NCBI RefSeq assembly: GCF_022012475.1
Contig: NZ_JAKLWS010000003.1
Span: 214,578-278,577, forward strand
Reading direction: 5' to 3'
DNA from: Rhodohalobacter sulfatireducens
Lineage (GTDB): Bacteria; Bacteroidota; Rhodothermia; Balneolales; Balneolaceae
Length of the DNA stretch: 64,000 bases
The position numbers and the translations under genes were made by a program. The first letter of the stretch is position 1; the number at the start of each line of letters is the position of its first letter. The notes under the pieces are model-generated. The model saw only the letters and a program-made list of their open reading frames with translations. It was not told where the DNA came from and searched no databases. This document shows, piece after piece, positions 8,649-17,606 of the stretch.

Positions 8649-9638
8649 TTACTCCCAAGTCTCACTTTTTAATTTTTCTGCAATCTGAGAAGTATCACCG
8701 TATTCATCAAGCACATCATTTAAATTCATGTATCTTGCACCTTGAATTCCATATTTACTAACTTTTCTGAAGTTGGTGTTATGCACTTTCTTACCACAAA
8801 AGAATCGATGTGACCTATACAGGTCGTGTCCTAAATCTTCTTCTGCTTGTTCAATAATTCCAATCAGTTTTTGATCATAATCGTCAGTATCTCTACCGTC
8901 AATGAATACCTTTTTGAGTTCATTTCCATCATACGTTACATCAAATACACTGTCTATTTCCCAAATATAGTGAATACATTTTTGGGTATAGATTCCAATG
9001 TATGAGTGTTTTCTATAGCCTCTGTCTGATGGATGATAATAGATGCCATATTTTCCGTTCAAATCATAGCTAACACTACAAGGGACAACTCTCATTAAGT
9101 ATTTAGATTCATTAGTTAGATCTATATCAGAACAGTAGCTTATATAATCATCTGCAATACGCCTCATGGTCGTTTCGTGTGGGGAAAAAAAGTCTTCAAG
9201 TATGTCACAAATTTCATCGTATGTATTACATGAAAATAGAATGTCAGGGCTTGTCTTTTTTAAATCTTCTTTAATAGACTCGATTCTTTTTTCATTGGGT
9301 TTCTCTTTTGAAAGAAATAGTAAAACTTTCACCTCTTCATCATCAAAAGCTTCTGCATGCCCCATCAGTTGCTCAGTGCTAACACCAGATCCTAACTTCG
9401 ACTCAATCAATATTTTGAAGCTTCTTTGAATGATACTTCCATCTGGTACGGATTCACTGGTCCGAGTTTGTTGTTGAAATTCACAACCTAATGGGATATC
9501 TGTATCGACGAGATTTCCAAGAAACTCTGAAGCTCGGTCAACTGAATGTTCATAAATTCGAGATATTAACTGAAGGGTATTATTTGTAACTGTGTTTTCT
9601 TTTGATGAGTAACGTGGGAAATAGTGAAGGTCGGACAT
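8649..9638 (-). CDS. PD-(D/E)XK nuclease-like protein of unknown function
   Basis: A 329-residue protein I do not recognise as a named family. The N-terminal 110 residues show a nuclease-like pattern: an upstream glutamate, VPDGSI (D66) and ILIESKLG (E79, K81), the spacing of a PD-(D/E)XK core, followed by a strand VKVLLFLSKE. The second half (about 150-329) is rich in aromatic and charged residues (KYGIYYHPSDRGYRKHSYIGIY) and ends in a region naming a small helical tail. It stands alone, upstream of the BREX operon in the same direction. A defence nuclease is a plausible inference, not shown. Confidence 0.55.
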   Translation of the reverse strand: MSDLHYFPRYSSKENTVTNNTLQLISRIYEHSVDRASEFLGNLVDTDIPLGCEFQQQTRTSESVPDGSIIQRSFKILIESKLGSGVSTEQLMGHAEAFDDEEVKVLLFLSKEKPNEKRIESIKEDLKKTSPDILFSCNTYDEICDILEDFFSPHETTMRRIADDYISYCSDIDLTNESKYLMRVVPCSVSYDLNGKYGIYYHPSDRGYRKHSYIGIYTQKCIHYIWEIDSVFDVTYDGNELKKVFIDGRDTDDYDQKLIGIIEQAEEDLGHDLYRSHRFFCGKKVHNTNFRKVSKYGIQGARYMNLNDVLDEYGDTSQIAEKLKSETWE

Positions 9639-9780
9639 GATGTAATTACAGTTAATGTTGGGTCCAACGAATATTTAGATAAAAATTATTCATTACCGAT
9701 CTGTTAAGAAAATACTTTTCAGATGTATATTATCGCTGAGAAAATTACTACAAATAACGAAATTCTGAAGGAGAAATGAA

Positions 9781-10005
9781 TTGAAAAAAAGTAAAACAGA
9801 TTACCCGGATTATGGAATAATTGACTTAAATGAAAGGCCAGAAAGTTATTGGTCATTATCAACTGAGATTTCACATATACTAAGATCAATTAAAGGAACC
9901 GTTAGGCGTGATATTGCAAAAAAAATGCTTGAACAGGGAGATCTCAGTAATCTCAATGAATTTTTACTCAAAGAGAGCTTGAATGAAGAAGAAAAATTAG
10001 CCTAG
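9781..10005 (+). CDS. Small hypothetical protein (74 aa)
   Basis: A 74-residue acidic/basic protein starting at a TTG, chosen because AAGGAG lies 7 bp upstream and the ATG just before it runs into a stop at once. It has a helical core (STEISHILRSIKGTVRRDIAKKMLEQGD) and no recognised domain. It is followed after 18 bp by a second unknown gene, and the two probably form an operon with the broken membrane gene at 10458. Confidence 0.6.
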   Translation: MKKSKTDYPDYGIIDLNERPESYWSLSTEISHILRSIKGTVRRDIAKKMLEQGDLSNLNEFLLKESLNEEEKLA

Positions 10006-10023
10006 GGGAGAATTCATCCTAAA

Positions 10024-10461
10024 ATGATTGGCGGCGAATTTTTACCAGACTTAGAGGAAAATGAGGTTGAAATTGTACGCATCAATTTGGAAAGCGTGAC
10101 AAATGATCAAATCTCTATCCGGGCGAAGTGGGTTAATAAATTAAATTATTACTCTGTAGTTGATGAATATTTAGATGATGACATGGAGTTTATACCAGCA
10201 ATCTCCAAAAGTAAATTACCTCTTACCTATGGAGAAATGATTTATTTAATAGAAGAAACAGCATTCGTCGGTCATGCATATGATTTCGCTGGGTTAATCA
10301 GATCAACTTGGCTCGCTAACTATGACGTTCATGGTATTGCACCCCCAGATCAGGATAGAGATTTTATTACAATTGAATCAGATTTTTACCCTTTGTTAAA
10401 TGACTATTATCAGGCAGTTTTTGATGAGTATGTTCGTGAATTCGAGGAAAATAAAATATGA
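10024..10461 (+). CDS. Hypothetical protein (145 aa)
   Basis: A 145-residue acidic protein rich in aromatic residues, with no recognised family. It has an alternating strand/helix pattern (VEIVRINLESV, ISIRAKWVNKLNYYS) and a segment LPLTYGEMIYLIEETAFVGHAY. It follows the 74-residue gene closely and its stop overlaps the ATG of the next reading frame by 4 bp, a sign of a genuine operon. It could be an immunity or antitoxin-like protein, but nothing in the sequence proves this. Confidence 0.6.
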   Translation: MIGGEFLPDLEENEVEIVRINLESVTNDQISIRAKWVNKLNYYSVVDEYLDDDMEFIPAISKSKLPLTYGEMIYLIEETAFVGHAYDFAGLIRSTWLANYDVHGIAPPDQDRDFITIESDFYPLLNDYYQAVFDEYVREFEENKI

Positions 10462-10700
10462 GGAATTCGAGATTTAATATGAACTCAAAGACATTTGAAA
10501 CTTATTTAAAAGAGAAAATTTTGACAATTATTGTTTAAGTTGCAACATTGATAAATGTATTGGGGAATGGGAATTTTAGTATTCCATTTCTGATCGGATC
10601 TTCATTTCCTTTTCTAATAATCATTGGAGTTGGCTATGCAATCTTAGACTCAATTCGAAGTAAAGAAAAAGAGAAAAAAAGACTCTTTATAAATGATTAA
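10458..10700 (+). pseudogene. Small membrane protein gene interrupted by an in-frame TAA
   Basis: From an ATG that overlaps the previous stop (ATGA) the frame runs 26 codons to TAA at 10536-10538. The same frame then continues without any further stop for 53 codons to TAA at 10698. The second part encodes a clear hydrophobic segment (PFLIGSSFPFLIIIGVGYA) followed by a basic, charged tail (SIRSKEKEKKRLF), a normal small membrane protein. The simplest reading is one 80-codon gene with a nonsense mutation. A start after the stop, or readthrough, cannot be excluded. Confidence 0.55.
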
Positions 10701-10743
10701 GTCAATTCATTAATAAATAATTTTGATATTTGGGGGATTGCCA

Positions 10744-11379
10744 ATGAACAAGTGGTACTATGCAAAAGATAACAAACAACATGGACCGGTAGATAAAACT
10801 CAATTAATAAATCTTCTCCAAGAAGGCTCGCTGAATGCAGAAGATTTAGTTTGGTCAAATGGAATGGAAAATTGGGTAAAGATAGGAACGCTATCTGAGT
10901 TTGCTGATAAGCTTCAAGAAGCTAATCCAAGAAATGGAACAGAACATAATAGATCTGAGAGTAAGTTTGTAAATTTAGAAGAAGTAAGGTATGGAGGTTT
11001 TTGGCTTAGATTAGTTGCACTGTTTATTGACATGATCATAATAACAATTATTACAATCATTCCGGCGATGTTTATGATTTCTGGTGATCCGGATATGGAT
11101 AATGCAACAGCTAACTTTTTAGGTTTTTTTATTACCTGGCTTTACTATTCATTAATGGAAAGTTCAGGTCATCAAGCAACATATGGTAAAAAACTTTTGG
11201 GCTTAAAAGTGACCACTGAAAATGGATATCCAGTAAAATTTGGAAAAGCGACTGGAAGACATTTTTCTAAGATTCTATCAGGTTTAATTTTTGGAATTGG
11301 CTATTTAATGGCAGCTTTTACGAAGAAGAAGCAAGGTCTCCATGATATGATAGCTGGATGTATTATTGTAAAGGCTTAA
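10744..11379 (+). CDS. GYF_2 plus RDD domain membrane protein
   Basis: A protein of 211 residues from ATG 10744, chosen because GGGGGA precedes it at a suitable distance; an in-frame TTG at 10723 is less likely. The N-terminal 50 residues form a GYF_2/DUF4339 domain (WYYAKDNKQHGPVDKTQL, DLVWSNGMENWVKIG). An RDD domain follows, with GGFWLRLVALFIDMIIITII, a second membrane helix, YGKKLLGLKV and a third hydrophobic stretch. RDD proteins are small integral membrane proteins of poorly known function. The next gene also starts with a GYF_2-like domain. Confidence 0.82.
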   Translation: MNKWYYAKDNKQHGPVDKTQLINLLQEGSLNAEDLVWSNGMENWVKIGTLSEFADKLQEANPRNGTEHNRSESKFVNLEEVRYGGFWLRLVALFIDMIIITIITIIPAMFMISGDPDMDNATANFLGFFITWLYYSLMESSGHQATYGKKLLGLKVTTENGYPVKFGKATGRHFSKILSGLIFGIGYLMAAFTKKKQGLHDMIAGCIIVKA

Positions 11380-11389
11380 AACTATTAAT

Positions 11390-12898
11390 ATGAAACGTTC
11401 ATGGTTTTATTTCAAGAATGGTAAAGCATACGGCCCATATACATGGAAAAAGATATTGGAACTTCTCAAAAGTGAGGAGATCAGTGAACATACCAAAGTA
11501 TGGGCTAATGGATTTTCTGAAAGAGTTTACTTAGCCCATGTTATTAAGAAAAAACACAAGTCGATTAAGCCTCCCCCGTTACCTACTGATACCGATAAAT
11601 TAACGGATGATTTAGAACGTGAAACTGAGTCTACCCCACCACCTTTACCTATTGATCAAAAAAATGATGTAGTAGATAAAATAAGCTCTTCAAACCCTCC
11701 CCACTTGCCATTTGACATAAAATATGAATTTACTGAGAGAGAATCACAATCAAAGAAAGTAACAGTTGGTCCATTACAATCTAAGGAAGATATTATTGCA
11801 GCAAACACGATCACAAAAGTCAGTTTTGGTGTTTTCTCTCTACTTCTTATGGCTTCACTTTATTCCTTCTTTATTTATGACCCAATCACAAATGATCCAC
11901 CTACAGAAAGGTGGCCATCAGTTTTTTCTGAAAAAATAAGCAACAACAATTATGAACCTTATATAGAGATTTTAAATGAGTCTACTCTTAATGATATCTA
12001 CTATACACAAGGCTTTAAAATTGGCCAAGACCATGGAATAGAGGTTCTTAGTTTTTTGTATCCTGATATATCAAATGATCTGTATATAGCCAAGAGAAAT
12101 TTCGATTTAAAGTTCGAAGATGCATTTAGAAATATCGATCAAACCTTATCATCAGAATTTCCAAGCTGGCCAACGCAAAAGGAAGAGTTAGTTAAATCTG
12201 TCTCTCAAAACCTTAATTTTACTGATTTTTCTAAACAAGAAGCTGAGGAGTTTTTAAAACTTATTCAGAATCGAGGTAACGGGCATGTTCAATCACCAGT
12301 TTTAGAAACATTGTTAATGTTTCACCCTAAATACATTAAAGCTCCACAACTTTTATTCAGTGATGAATTTACACAAGAATATAGATCCAATAACTCCCCT
12401 AAAGCAAAAGGAGTTGATTTAGCTATTGAATACCCAACTAATTGGGAAGCAGAGGAGGGAAGAAGACCAAATATTGTTCAAAAATTCACAAGTAAAAATG
12501 GAGATGGTCTTGTCACAGTAAATATCTTGATAAAGGACCTTCCTGAAGAAATTGCAGCTGAACTCTCAGAAGACGACATTTATTTTCTAAACGATGACGA
12601 TATTTGGGCTGAAACTTTTAATGGTACTACGAGAATTGATAAGGGTAATGCAATTCTTGCGAAACAACCATCAATTTGGGGGGAGTTTGCTGGGACAACA
12701 AAACAAGTAGGTGTAGAATTGGATGTACACGGATTAGCTTTTATGATGATTAAAGATAAAAAAATGATCCAGCTTTTATTCATGGCATCACCAACTAACG
12801 ATAATAGTAAAGTAGAAGTAAAATCATTATTTAATCACTATGCACCTGTATTTCATATGATGCTTATCAGCTTAGATTTCTATGACCGGTATAATTAG
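11390..12898 (+). CDS. GYF_2-domain membrane protein with proline-rich linker
   Basis: A 502-residue protein beginning with a GYF_2-like domain (WFYFKNGKAYGPYTWKKIL, KVWANGF). A linker then carries repeated proline motifs (KPPPLP, TPPPLP, NPPHLP, about residues 60-110). One transmembrane helix follows (SFGVFSLLLMASLYSFFIY, about 145-163). The remaining 335 residues would be on the other side of the membrane and have no family I recognise; they include a mixed strand region like lipoprotein-type domains (VDLAIEYPTNWEAE). It is 10 bp after the GYF/RDD gene, so the pair is likely co-expressed and may form a complex. Confidence 0.72.
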   Translation: MKRSWFYFKNGKAYGPYTWKKILELLKSEEISEHTKVWANGFSERVYLAHVIKKKHKSIKPPPLPTDTDKLTDDLERETESTPPPLPIDQKNDVVDKISSSNPPHLPFDIKYEFTERESQSKKVTVGPLQSKEDIIAANTITKVSFGVFSLLLMASLYSFFIYDPITNDPPTERWPSVFSEKISNNNYEPYIEILNESTLNDIYYTQGFKIGQDHGIEVLSFLYPDISNDLYIAKRNFDLKFEDAFRNIDQTLSSEFPSWPTQKEELVKSVSQNLNFTDFSKQEAEEFLKLIQNRGNGHVQSPVLETLLMFHPKYIKAPQLLFSDEFTQEYRSNNSPKAKGVDLAIEYPTNWEAEEGRRPNIVQKFTSKNGDGLVTVNILIKDLPEEIAAELSEDDIYFLNDDDIWAETFNGTTRIDKGNAILAKQPSIWGEFAGTTKQVGVELDVHGLAFMMIKDKKMIQLLFMASPTNDNSKVEVKSLFNHYAPVFHMMLISLDFYDRYN

Positions 12899-13204
12899 TA
12901 ATGATTTTTCACTTTTTGAAAAAAAGTGGAATTTGTATTCTACCCTGAAAGTTATTGGTTGAAGGAGTGTAATTTAAACTCTGTCGCATTATTTATTCGG
13001 GTTCGGGGTTTCGATTTATCTCCAATGGCAACCGATCACCAAATCTAATTGCCAGCAGCAGGGCAAATAACTACAATGTTTGACAAGATACTCTAATGGA
13101 TCAGTAGCAAACACTTGTTAAGGTGCAAATTGGTTGCAATTTTTTAATCATTAGATTTGTCATAATTGACTAATGAAAAAACTCTTAGTAATAAATTTTA
13201 ATTG
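12899..13204. other. Intergenic region between converging genes
   Basis: About 300 bp between the GYF-domain gene and the converging HEPN gene. I see no gene. A short hairpin (TTGCC/GGCAA around 13048-13069) is present without a good T-run. Confidence 0.4.
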
Positions 13205-13906
13205 CTACTTCATAAAAACATCATCCGGGTTGTAGTCTTCACTAAAGAATGCAGACTTACGAATTTTATTGATATTCTTATTTTTCCAAAATCTTTCCAT
13301 TGCCCGAAGTCTTGTTAAATATAATCTTGCATTTTGCGAAGAATGAATTCTACTCATGTCAATATCTGCATTAGTTAGCAGGCTATAATGTTTGCGAATT
13401 ATCAACTTTATCAAATCTAACAACTCATTAATTTCTGCCCAGCTTACAGGGAAGTCTCTACTCACTTGATATTTATTCAAATAATAATCTTTATCAGAGT
13501 GTGCTATAAGATTATTTCTAAGTTTCTGAATGTTATCTTTTACATCGTCAAATTTTGATAGACTTTTCTTTTGCATTCTTATGAGATTTACGTATTCCTT
13601 CTTCTCAACTTTTCTACCATCACCGTCTTCGGGTTTAATTTCGTCGTAGTATCTTGATAACTGATTTAGAAATTGATATAAATTTTGGTGTTCAGTATCC
13701 CAGATCAGTTTATAACATTCTAAAACTATAACTCGATAAAAACAGACAGATATCATTCCAAAAAACTGACCTCTAATCCCGGCTTCATCATCTGGATCAT
13801 TCTCTTCCCATTCTATTAGTAAATTCATCTGATGTAATAATGTCCCCGTATAAAGTACCGAATCTCTCAATTCTTTCAGATGTGCAATGATTTCTTCTCT
13901 ATCCAT
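13205..13906 (-). CDS. HEPN/AbiU2-like protein
   Basis: A 233-residue mainly helical protein. It carries the HEPN ribonuclease signature R-x4-6-H in KLRNNLIAHSDKDYY (about residues 128-142), and the preceding segment matches the AbiU2-type HEPN layout (long first helices, then a conserved RN...H helix). HEPN proteins of this kind are RNases or toxin parts in abortive infection systems. It has no obvious antitoxin gene next to it. A stand-alone defence or toxin role is inferred from the motif and the island setting. Confidence 0.65.
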   Translation of the reverse strand: MDREEIIAHLKELRDSVLYTGTLLHQMNLLIEWEENDPDDEAGIRGQFFGMISVCFYRVIVLECYKLIWDTEHQNLYQFLNQLSRYYDEIKPEDGDGRKVEKKEYVNLIRMQKKSLSKFDDVKDNIQKLRNNLIAHSDKDYYLNKYQVSRDFPVSWAEINELLDLIKLIIRKHYSLLTNADIDMSRIHSSQNARLYLTRLRAMERFWKNKNINKIRKSAFFSEDYNPDDVFMK

Positions 13907-14414
13907 TAAAATTTAGGTTTAAAAAATTAATGTCATTAACCGATAAACCGATCACAATATACTGTTGAATGCTTAAGTAATGTTATCTATTGTATTTTGA
14001 GATTATCAATGATTATCAGGCATTCGCATACTTTAGTAGTAGATATATTTTCTAATTTTCTATCTCAATTCCATTCAAACCCATAAATTTTCTACTTTTT
14101 AGCAATTAGCACTCTTTTCGAGACTAATTTTTAACTTTTTTTTCAAGCCACCAGAAGTTTTCGAACACCGGTCTACGCATTTGATTGCCAATACCATTTA
14201 TACGATTCCTACCCGATATGTTGACCGTTATTCAACTCGTTACATGTTTCAATAGATAATGGTAGGTACGATCAATTTAGCATCAAACTGACAATTGTCT
14301 TTTTGATATTTAAAATCAATTACTCTTAAGTCCTTTTGATTTGAAACTTCATTGGGTTTTCTCCTTTTTTGCAATAACTGTATCCCTCTTCAAGCTTTAA
14401 AGGCTTTACCTCTC

Positions 14415-14450
14415 TTATCAAAGTAAGTAAAGTTACTTTGATAATTTTTT
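14415..14450 (+). terminator. Strong intrinsic-terminator-like hairpin
   Basis: Perfect 12-bp arms TTATCAAAGTAA and TTACTTTGATAA enclose a 6-base loop and are followed by six T residues on the plus strand. No plus-strand gene is visible within 500 bp upstream, so it may end an unrecognised transcript or a lost gene. Confidence 0.6.
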
Positions 14451-16013
14451 GATACACCCTTTCAAAAAAAGACGGGCAATTTTTTAATTTTTGATAGACT
14501 ACCCAGGTCGAATATCCCATTGCACAAGCTTTGCGAGGGGTGAAAACACCAATAATTCTACTAAACTTGAGTGAAACACGGTGAATTTTAAATATTTCAG
14601 CCGTATATGGTCACATGTAATGCTGCCATGCGAACGCTGTCATCAGTGTACTGGAGTAGAAGCCTTCAAACTCCATTAAAAAATTAACTTTTTGGACACA
14701 TCTGCTGTAAATAAGCCCCAATTTGATCAATAAGAAGGTTTTTGACAGTTTTAAAAACTTAAAAATTTTAATTATTAATATTTTCAAACCAGAATAACTG
14801 CCTTTGTGAACTTCACAAATACTATTTAACCACCCAACATTAATATAAAACCGCTTAATAATTTGAATTTCATTCGGGTTTTGGGACACACAAGGCGACC
14901 TTGCCCGCTATATATTCATGTACTGGAATTAAAGCTTATAAAATTTTTCGTTTTTTAACTTTTTGGATTCCTTTTACCCAAAAAGAATTGCCAAGATACT
15001 TTGATAGTAGGCATGTTTATCCTTTTTGGATACTTGAAAATTATAATTTTCTACTCGTTTGCCGGGTTGAGAGCACGTGTCATAGTCCACTGAGCAGCAA
15101 AACCATTTAAAAATTAACTTTCCCAACGCTTTTAGTTTCACATATACAGATCGATGGGGGACTCTTTTTCTTGACACTTTAATCAATAATTTAAAATACG
15201 ATGTCACTTTCCTCTGCTGCAGCCGATAATGAACTTTTTCCTGTGTGTTCTCGGTCCAAATACGACTTTGTAACATCGATAATGAAATTTTTTAAGCAGA
15301 AAGGCAGGTAAAATAAAAGGACTATTACAAAGCCAGTCCTCCAAATTTCATATTTTTCGTAGGCTCCTTTTGATTCTAATTTTTATCCGAGTGAAGCAAA
15401 AATCAACTTTTTAATCAACGGGCCTCCTGACGGTTATGATCATTTAAAAAATCTAAAAATTACCTGTTGTTTGGTAAACTATATTTCTGACCATATAGCA
15501 GCACTATTTTATATCTGAAATAAGTTAAAAACCTCAATTTTGAAACACTCCCTCTCAAAAATAGCTTCCGTGATTCTTCAAGCATCCCAATAATATTAAA
15601 TTTCATTTTCAAAAAATCTTGGCAGATTCTCTCCTTGGTTCAAAAAATTTGATTATCACGGCTTTATGAAGAACTTGATATCAATTGCTTGAAAAATAAA
15701 AACCTGTTAATCATTGTAAGTGATGAATGTAAACCTTCCATAGGACATTCAATGGGCCATTGAACGGTAGGAGTATCACAGAATTCGTTGATTTTGAAAT
15801 TTTCAGAGTCTTAACCAATACTAAACTATTTCAGTCACTTGTAGAGGCAGACATGGGCTATCTACTACCGACACCAAAAGCGTTCAAAAATCATATATTT
15901 ATAATTTTAAAATATTAGTCAAAAATACATGCTAACGTAAATTATTTAATACACATATTTTACACATGTTCTTTGAATTTCAAATTTTTGGGGGTTTTAA
16001 CTTAGGGGTATTA

Positions 16014-16160
16014 GATTTTCTAACCTTTCTAACCTTTTACATAAGTGCTTGTTTTTATTAATAATTTTAGGGTTAGAAATTGGGTTAGAAACATTTTGAT
16101 TTTCTAACCCATTTCTAACCTTCATAACCCTTTTCTAACCCATTTCTAACCAAAAATCTA
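16014..16160. repeat. Cluster of about ten TTTCTAACC units in both orientations (iteron-like)
   Basis: Within about 150 bp the 9-10 bp unit TTTCTAACC or its complement GGTTAGAAA occurs about ten times. There are two forward copies near 16016-16034, two reverse copies at 16071-16091, and six forward copies (two degenerate) from 16100 to 16160. Several are spaced 10-11 bp, one helical turn. This is the layout of iterons or a multi-site protein-binding region, such as an origin. Confidence 0.6.
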
Positions 16161-17383
16161 ACGTTAAATAAAGTAATAAAAACAGTCACTTATAAGGATA
16201 AAAGTGGCTTACGTTAGAAGATACTTTGATATTTAGGCAATCGTTTCCCCCATCGGAAAAGGTGGTTAAATAATTTAAGTTTGCTAAAATGTTAGAAAAC
16301 GGATGATATCAAGTCTATATGATTCATCTCAATGATCTAATGGATGCTGTTAACAAATGTATCCGAGGGCATACATATCGTCTGCCGTTTAGGTGTAATG
16401 GGCAGAGACCTTTTGCACCTTTTTTGTAGTAAACCTTTCCATTTTACTTTTGAGTTGCCTGGAAGTCAGATGGGCATCCTTCTCTGTAACTCGTTCAGTA
16501 GAGTAGCCTGTCAATTCTGCATATCTCTCAAGATCTTTTACACGACCTATTTGCTTACAGGTGGTAGCTACTCTTGAATCGACCAACGTAACCGCGAATG
16601 TGTTAACACCGAAATAATTCCCGTTTACAGGGACCTCTCTTATCTTAATAGATATTGGTTTCATTAGCACACTATTGCTCTGGACAACGGATGGTATTGT
16701 AATTGAAAGCAAAATCAGTTTAAAAGGAACATGTAGGTTGGAATATTGCTTTTTAACCTTCAATCTTTTTTGATGTCAAAATCAAAATATCAGAACTGAT
16801 TTTGATTTGTGTTGCGATTAAAAAACACATAATTGTCGATTTTCAACAATTTGTAATCTCGTTGAAGTCCAATTCTTTTTAATCCATACGCAGATAAAGC
16901 TTAACCGTAAGTAGCCTTGGCCGCCACATTGAACTGTGGAACTCGGAATTTAAATTCCGAAGGCTTCAACGTTCTTCATCCAGCTCAATGAATTGACTGC
17001 TTCTACTGTGTTTCAGCAAACAAACCTACTCTGACGGCTCATAACCGCACTTTCTGACAAACTCAAAAAAGCAGATTTCAAATTTCGCTTCTAAGCGGCT
17101 CAAATTTCTTTTTAAAGGTGTTGGCTTCTTGAATTTTGGCAGTTAACAGTACATTTGTCAAAATGTCTCTTTTGATTGGTTATAGAGTTGTAGATCGAGC
17201 TGGTGATGCCGTTGCCATATTACCAAATCAGGTTGCAAGCTATTTTACCGAATCACCGACTGGGCGGTCTACTGGTCGTTTTTGCCTACCATTGGCCATC
17301 TTGAATTTTCTTGGGGTACACGTTTGGGGTACCTATTTGTCCTATATATGGTCTTTAAAGCCTTTAAACGTACAAATACGTTT

Positions 17384-17430
17384 GACTACGAATCAGGCGG
17401 TTACAAGTTCGAATCTTGTCGGGTGTACTT
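17384..17430 (+). repeat. Left attachment core: 3' part of a tRNA-Arg(ACG)-like gene
   Basis: This 47-bp block is identical to 57591-57637. It reads as the 3' part of a tRNA: anticodon loop CTACGAA (anticodon ACG, arginine), 3' anticodon stem TCAGG, T-arm ACAAG-TTCGAAT-CTTGT and acceptor strand CGGGTGTA. The bases before it do not form the 5' half of the tRNA, so this is not an intact gene. A tRNA 3' end next to a tyrosine integrase is the classic attachment site. Confidence 0.85.
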
Positions 17431-17435
17431 CTCAA

Positions 17436-17470
17436 AAACCCGTTTAATTCATTTTAAACGGGTTTATTTG
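17436..17470 (+). terminator. Terminator hairpin after the left tRNA fragment
   Basis: Perfect 12-bp arms AAACCCGTTTAA and TTAAACGGGTTT enclose a 6-base loop, followed by a short T-rich stretch. It lies 5 bp after the attachment core. The right core also has a hairpin at the same place but with another sequence, as expected if each element brings its own tRNA terminator. Confidence 0.7.
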
Positions 17471-17540
17471 TATCTAAATGCATTTCTGAGCTAGTCATAT
17501 CAGTTAACAGAATTCCCGTAATACCCTCTTTTTACTGGAA

Positions 17541-17594
17541 TGGTAGTACATTTGGTGGTACATTATACTACCAAACAATAAGTATGTACTACCA
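17541..17594. promoter_or_regulatory. Cluster of integrase arm-like sites (TGGTAGTACAT)
   Basis: Four copies of an 11-bp motif lie just upstream of the integrase start. TGGTAGTACAT (17541) and TGGTGGTACAT (17553) are forward; TACTACCA (17566) and ATGTACTACCA (17584) are reverse. A related motif, TAGTAGTACAT, occurs at 57532 close to the opposite attachment core. This distribution fits arm-type binding sites, and perhaps autoregulation, of the integrase. Confidence 0.55.
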
Positions 17595-17606
17595 AATTCT
17601 ATCATT

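Larger units (their letters stand above)
13907..17383. other. Long AT-rich region without convincing genes
   Basis: Nearly 3.5 kb with only short, shifting reading frames of unusual composition on both strands. It contains a terminator-like hairpin at 14415-14450, an inverted repeat at 15748-15764 (TTCAATGG, G, CCATTGAA), the TTTCTAACC repeat cluster at 16014-16160, and a perfect 18-bp palindrome TCGGAATTTAAATTCCGA at 16943-16960. Loosely related phrases such as AAAATTAACTTT recur at about 14677, 14956 and 15105. It looks like decayed genes plus the right end of an integrated element. Confidence 0.5.

Noticed and set aside
14326..15276. Several 60-100 residue frames on both strands between 14.3 and 15.3 kb
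   Set aside because: Composition is unlike real proteins here, frames overlap on both strands, none has a start signal, and no domain is seen.
16389..16763. A 124-residue minus-strand frame in the non-coding region
   Set aside because: It has no recognisable domain, sits alone in repeat-rich decaying DNA, and overlaps an equally long frame on the other strand. Possibly debris; not annotated as a gene.
17384..17430. Complete tRNA-Arg gene at either attachment core
   Set aside because: The upstream bases do not form the acceptor, D-arm or 5' anticodon stem at either copy; only the 3' part is present.
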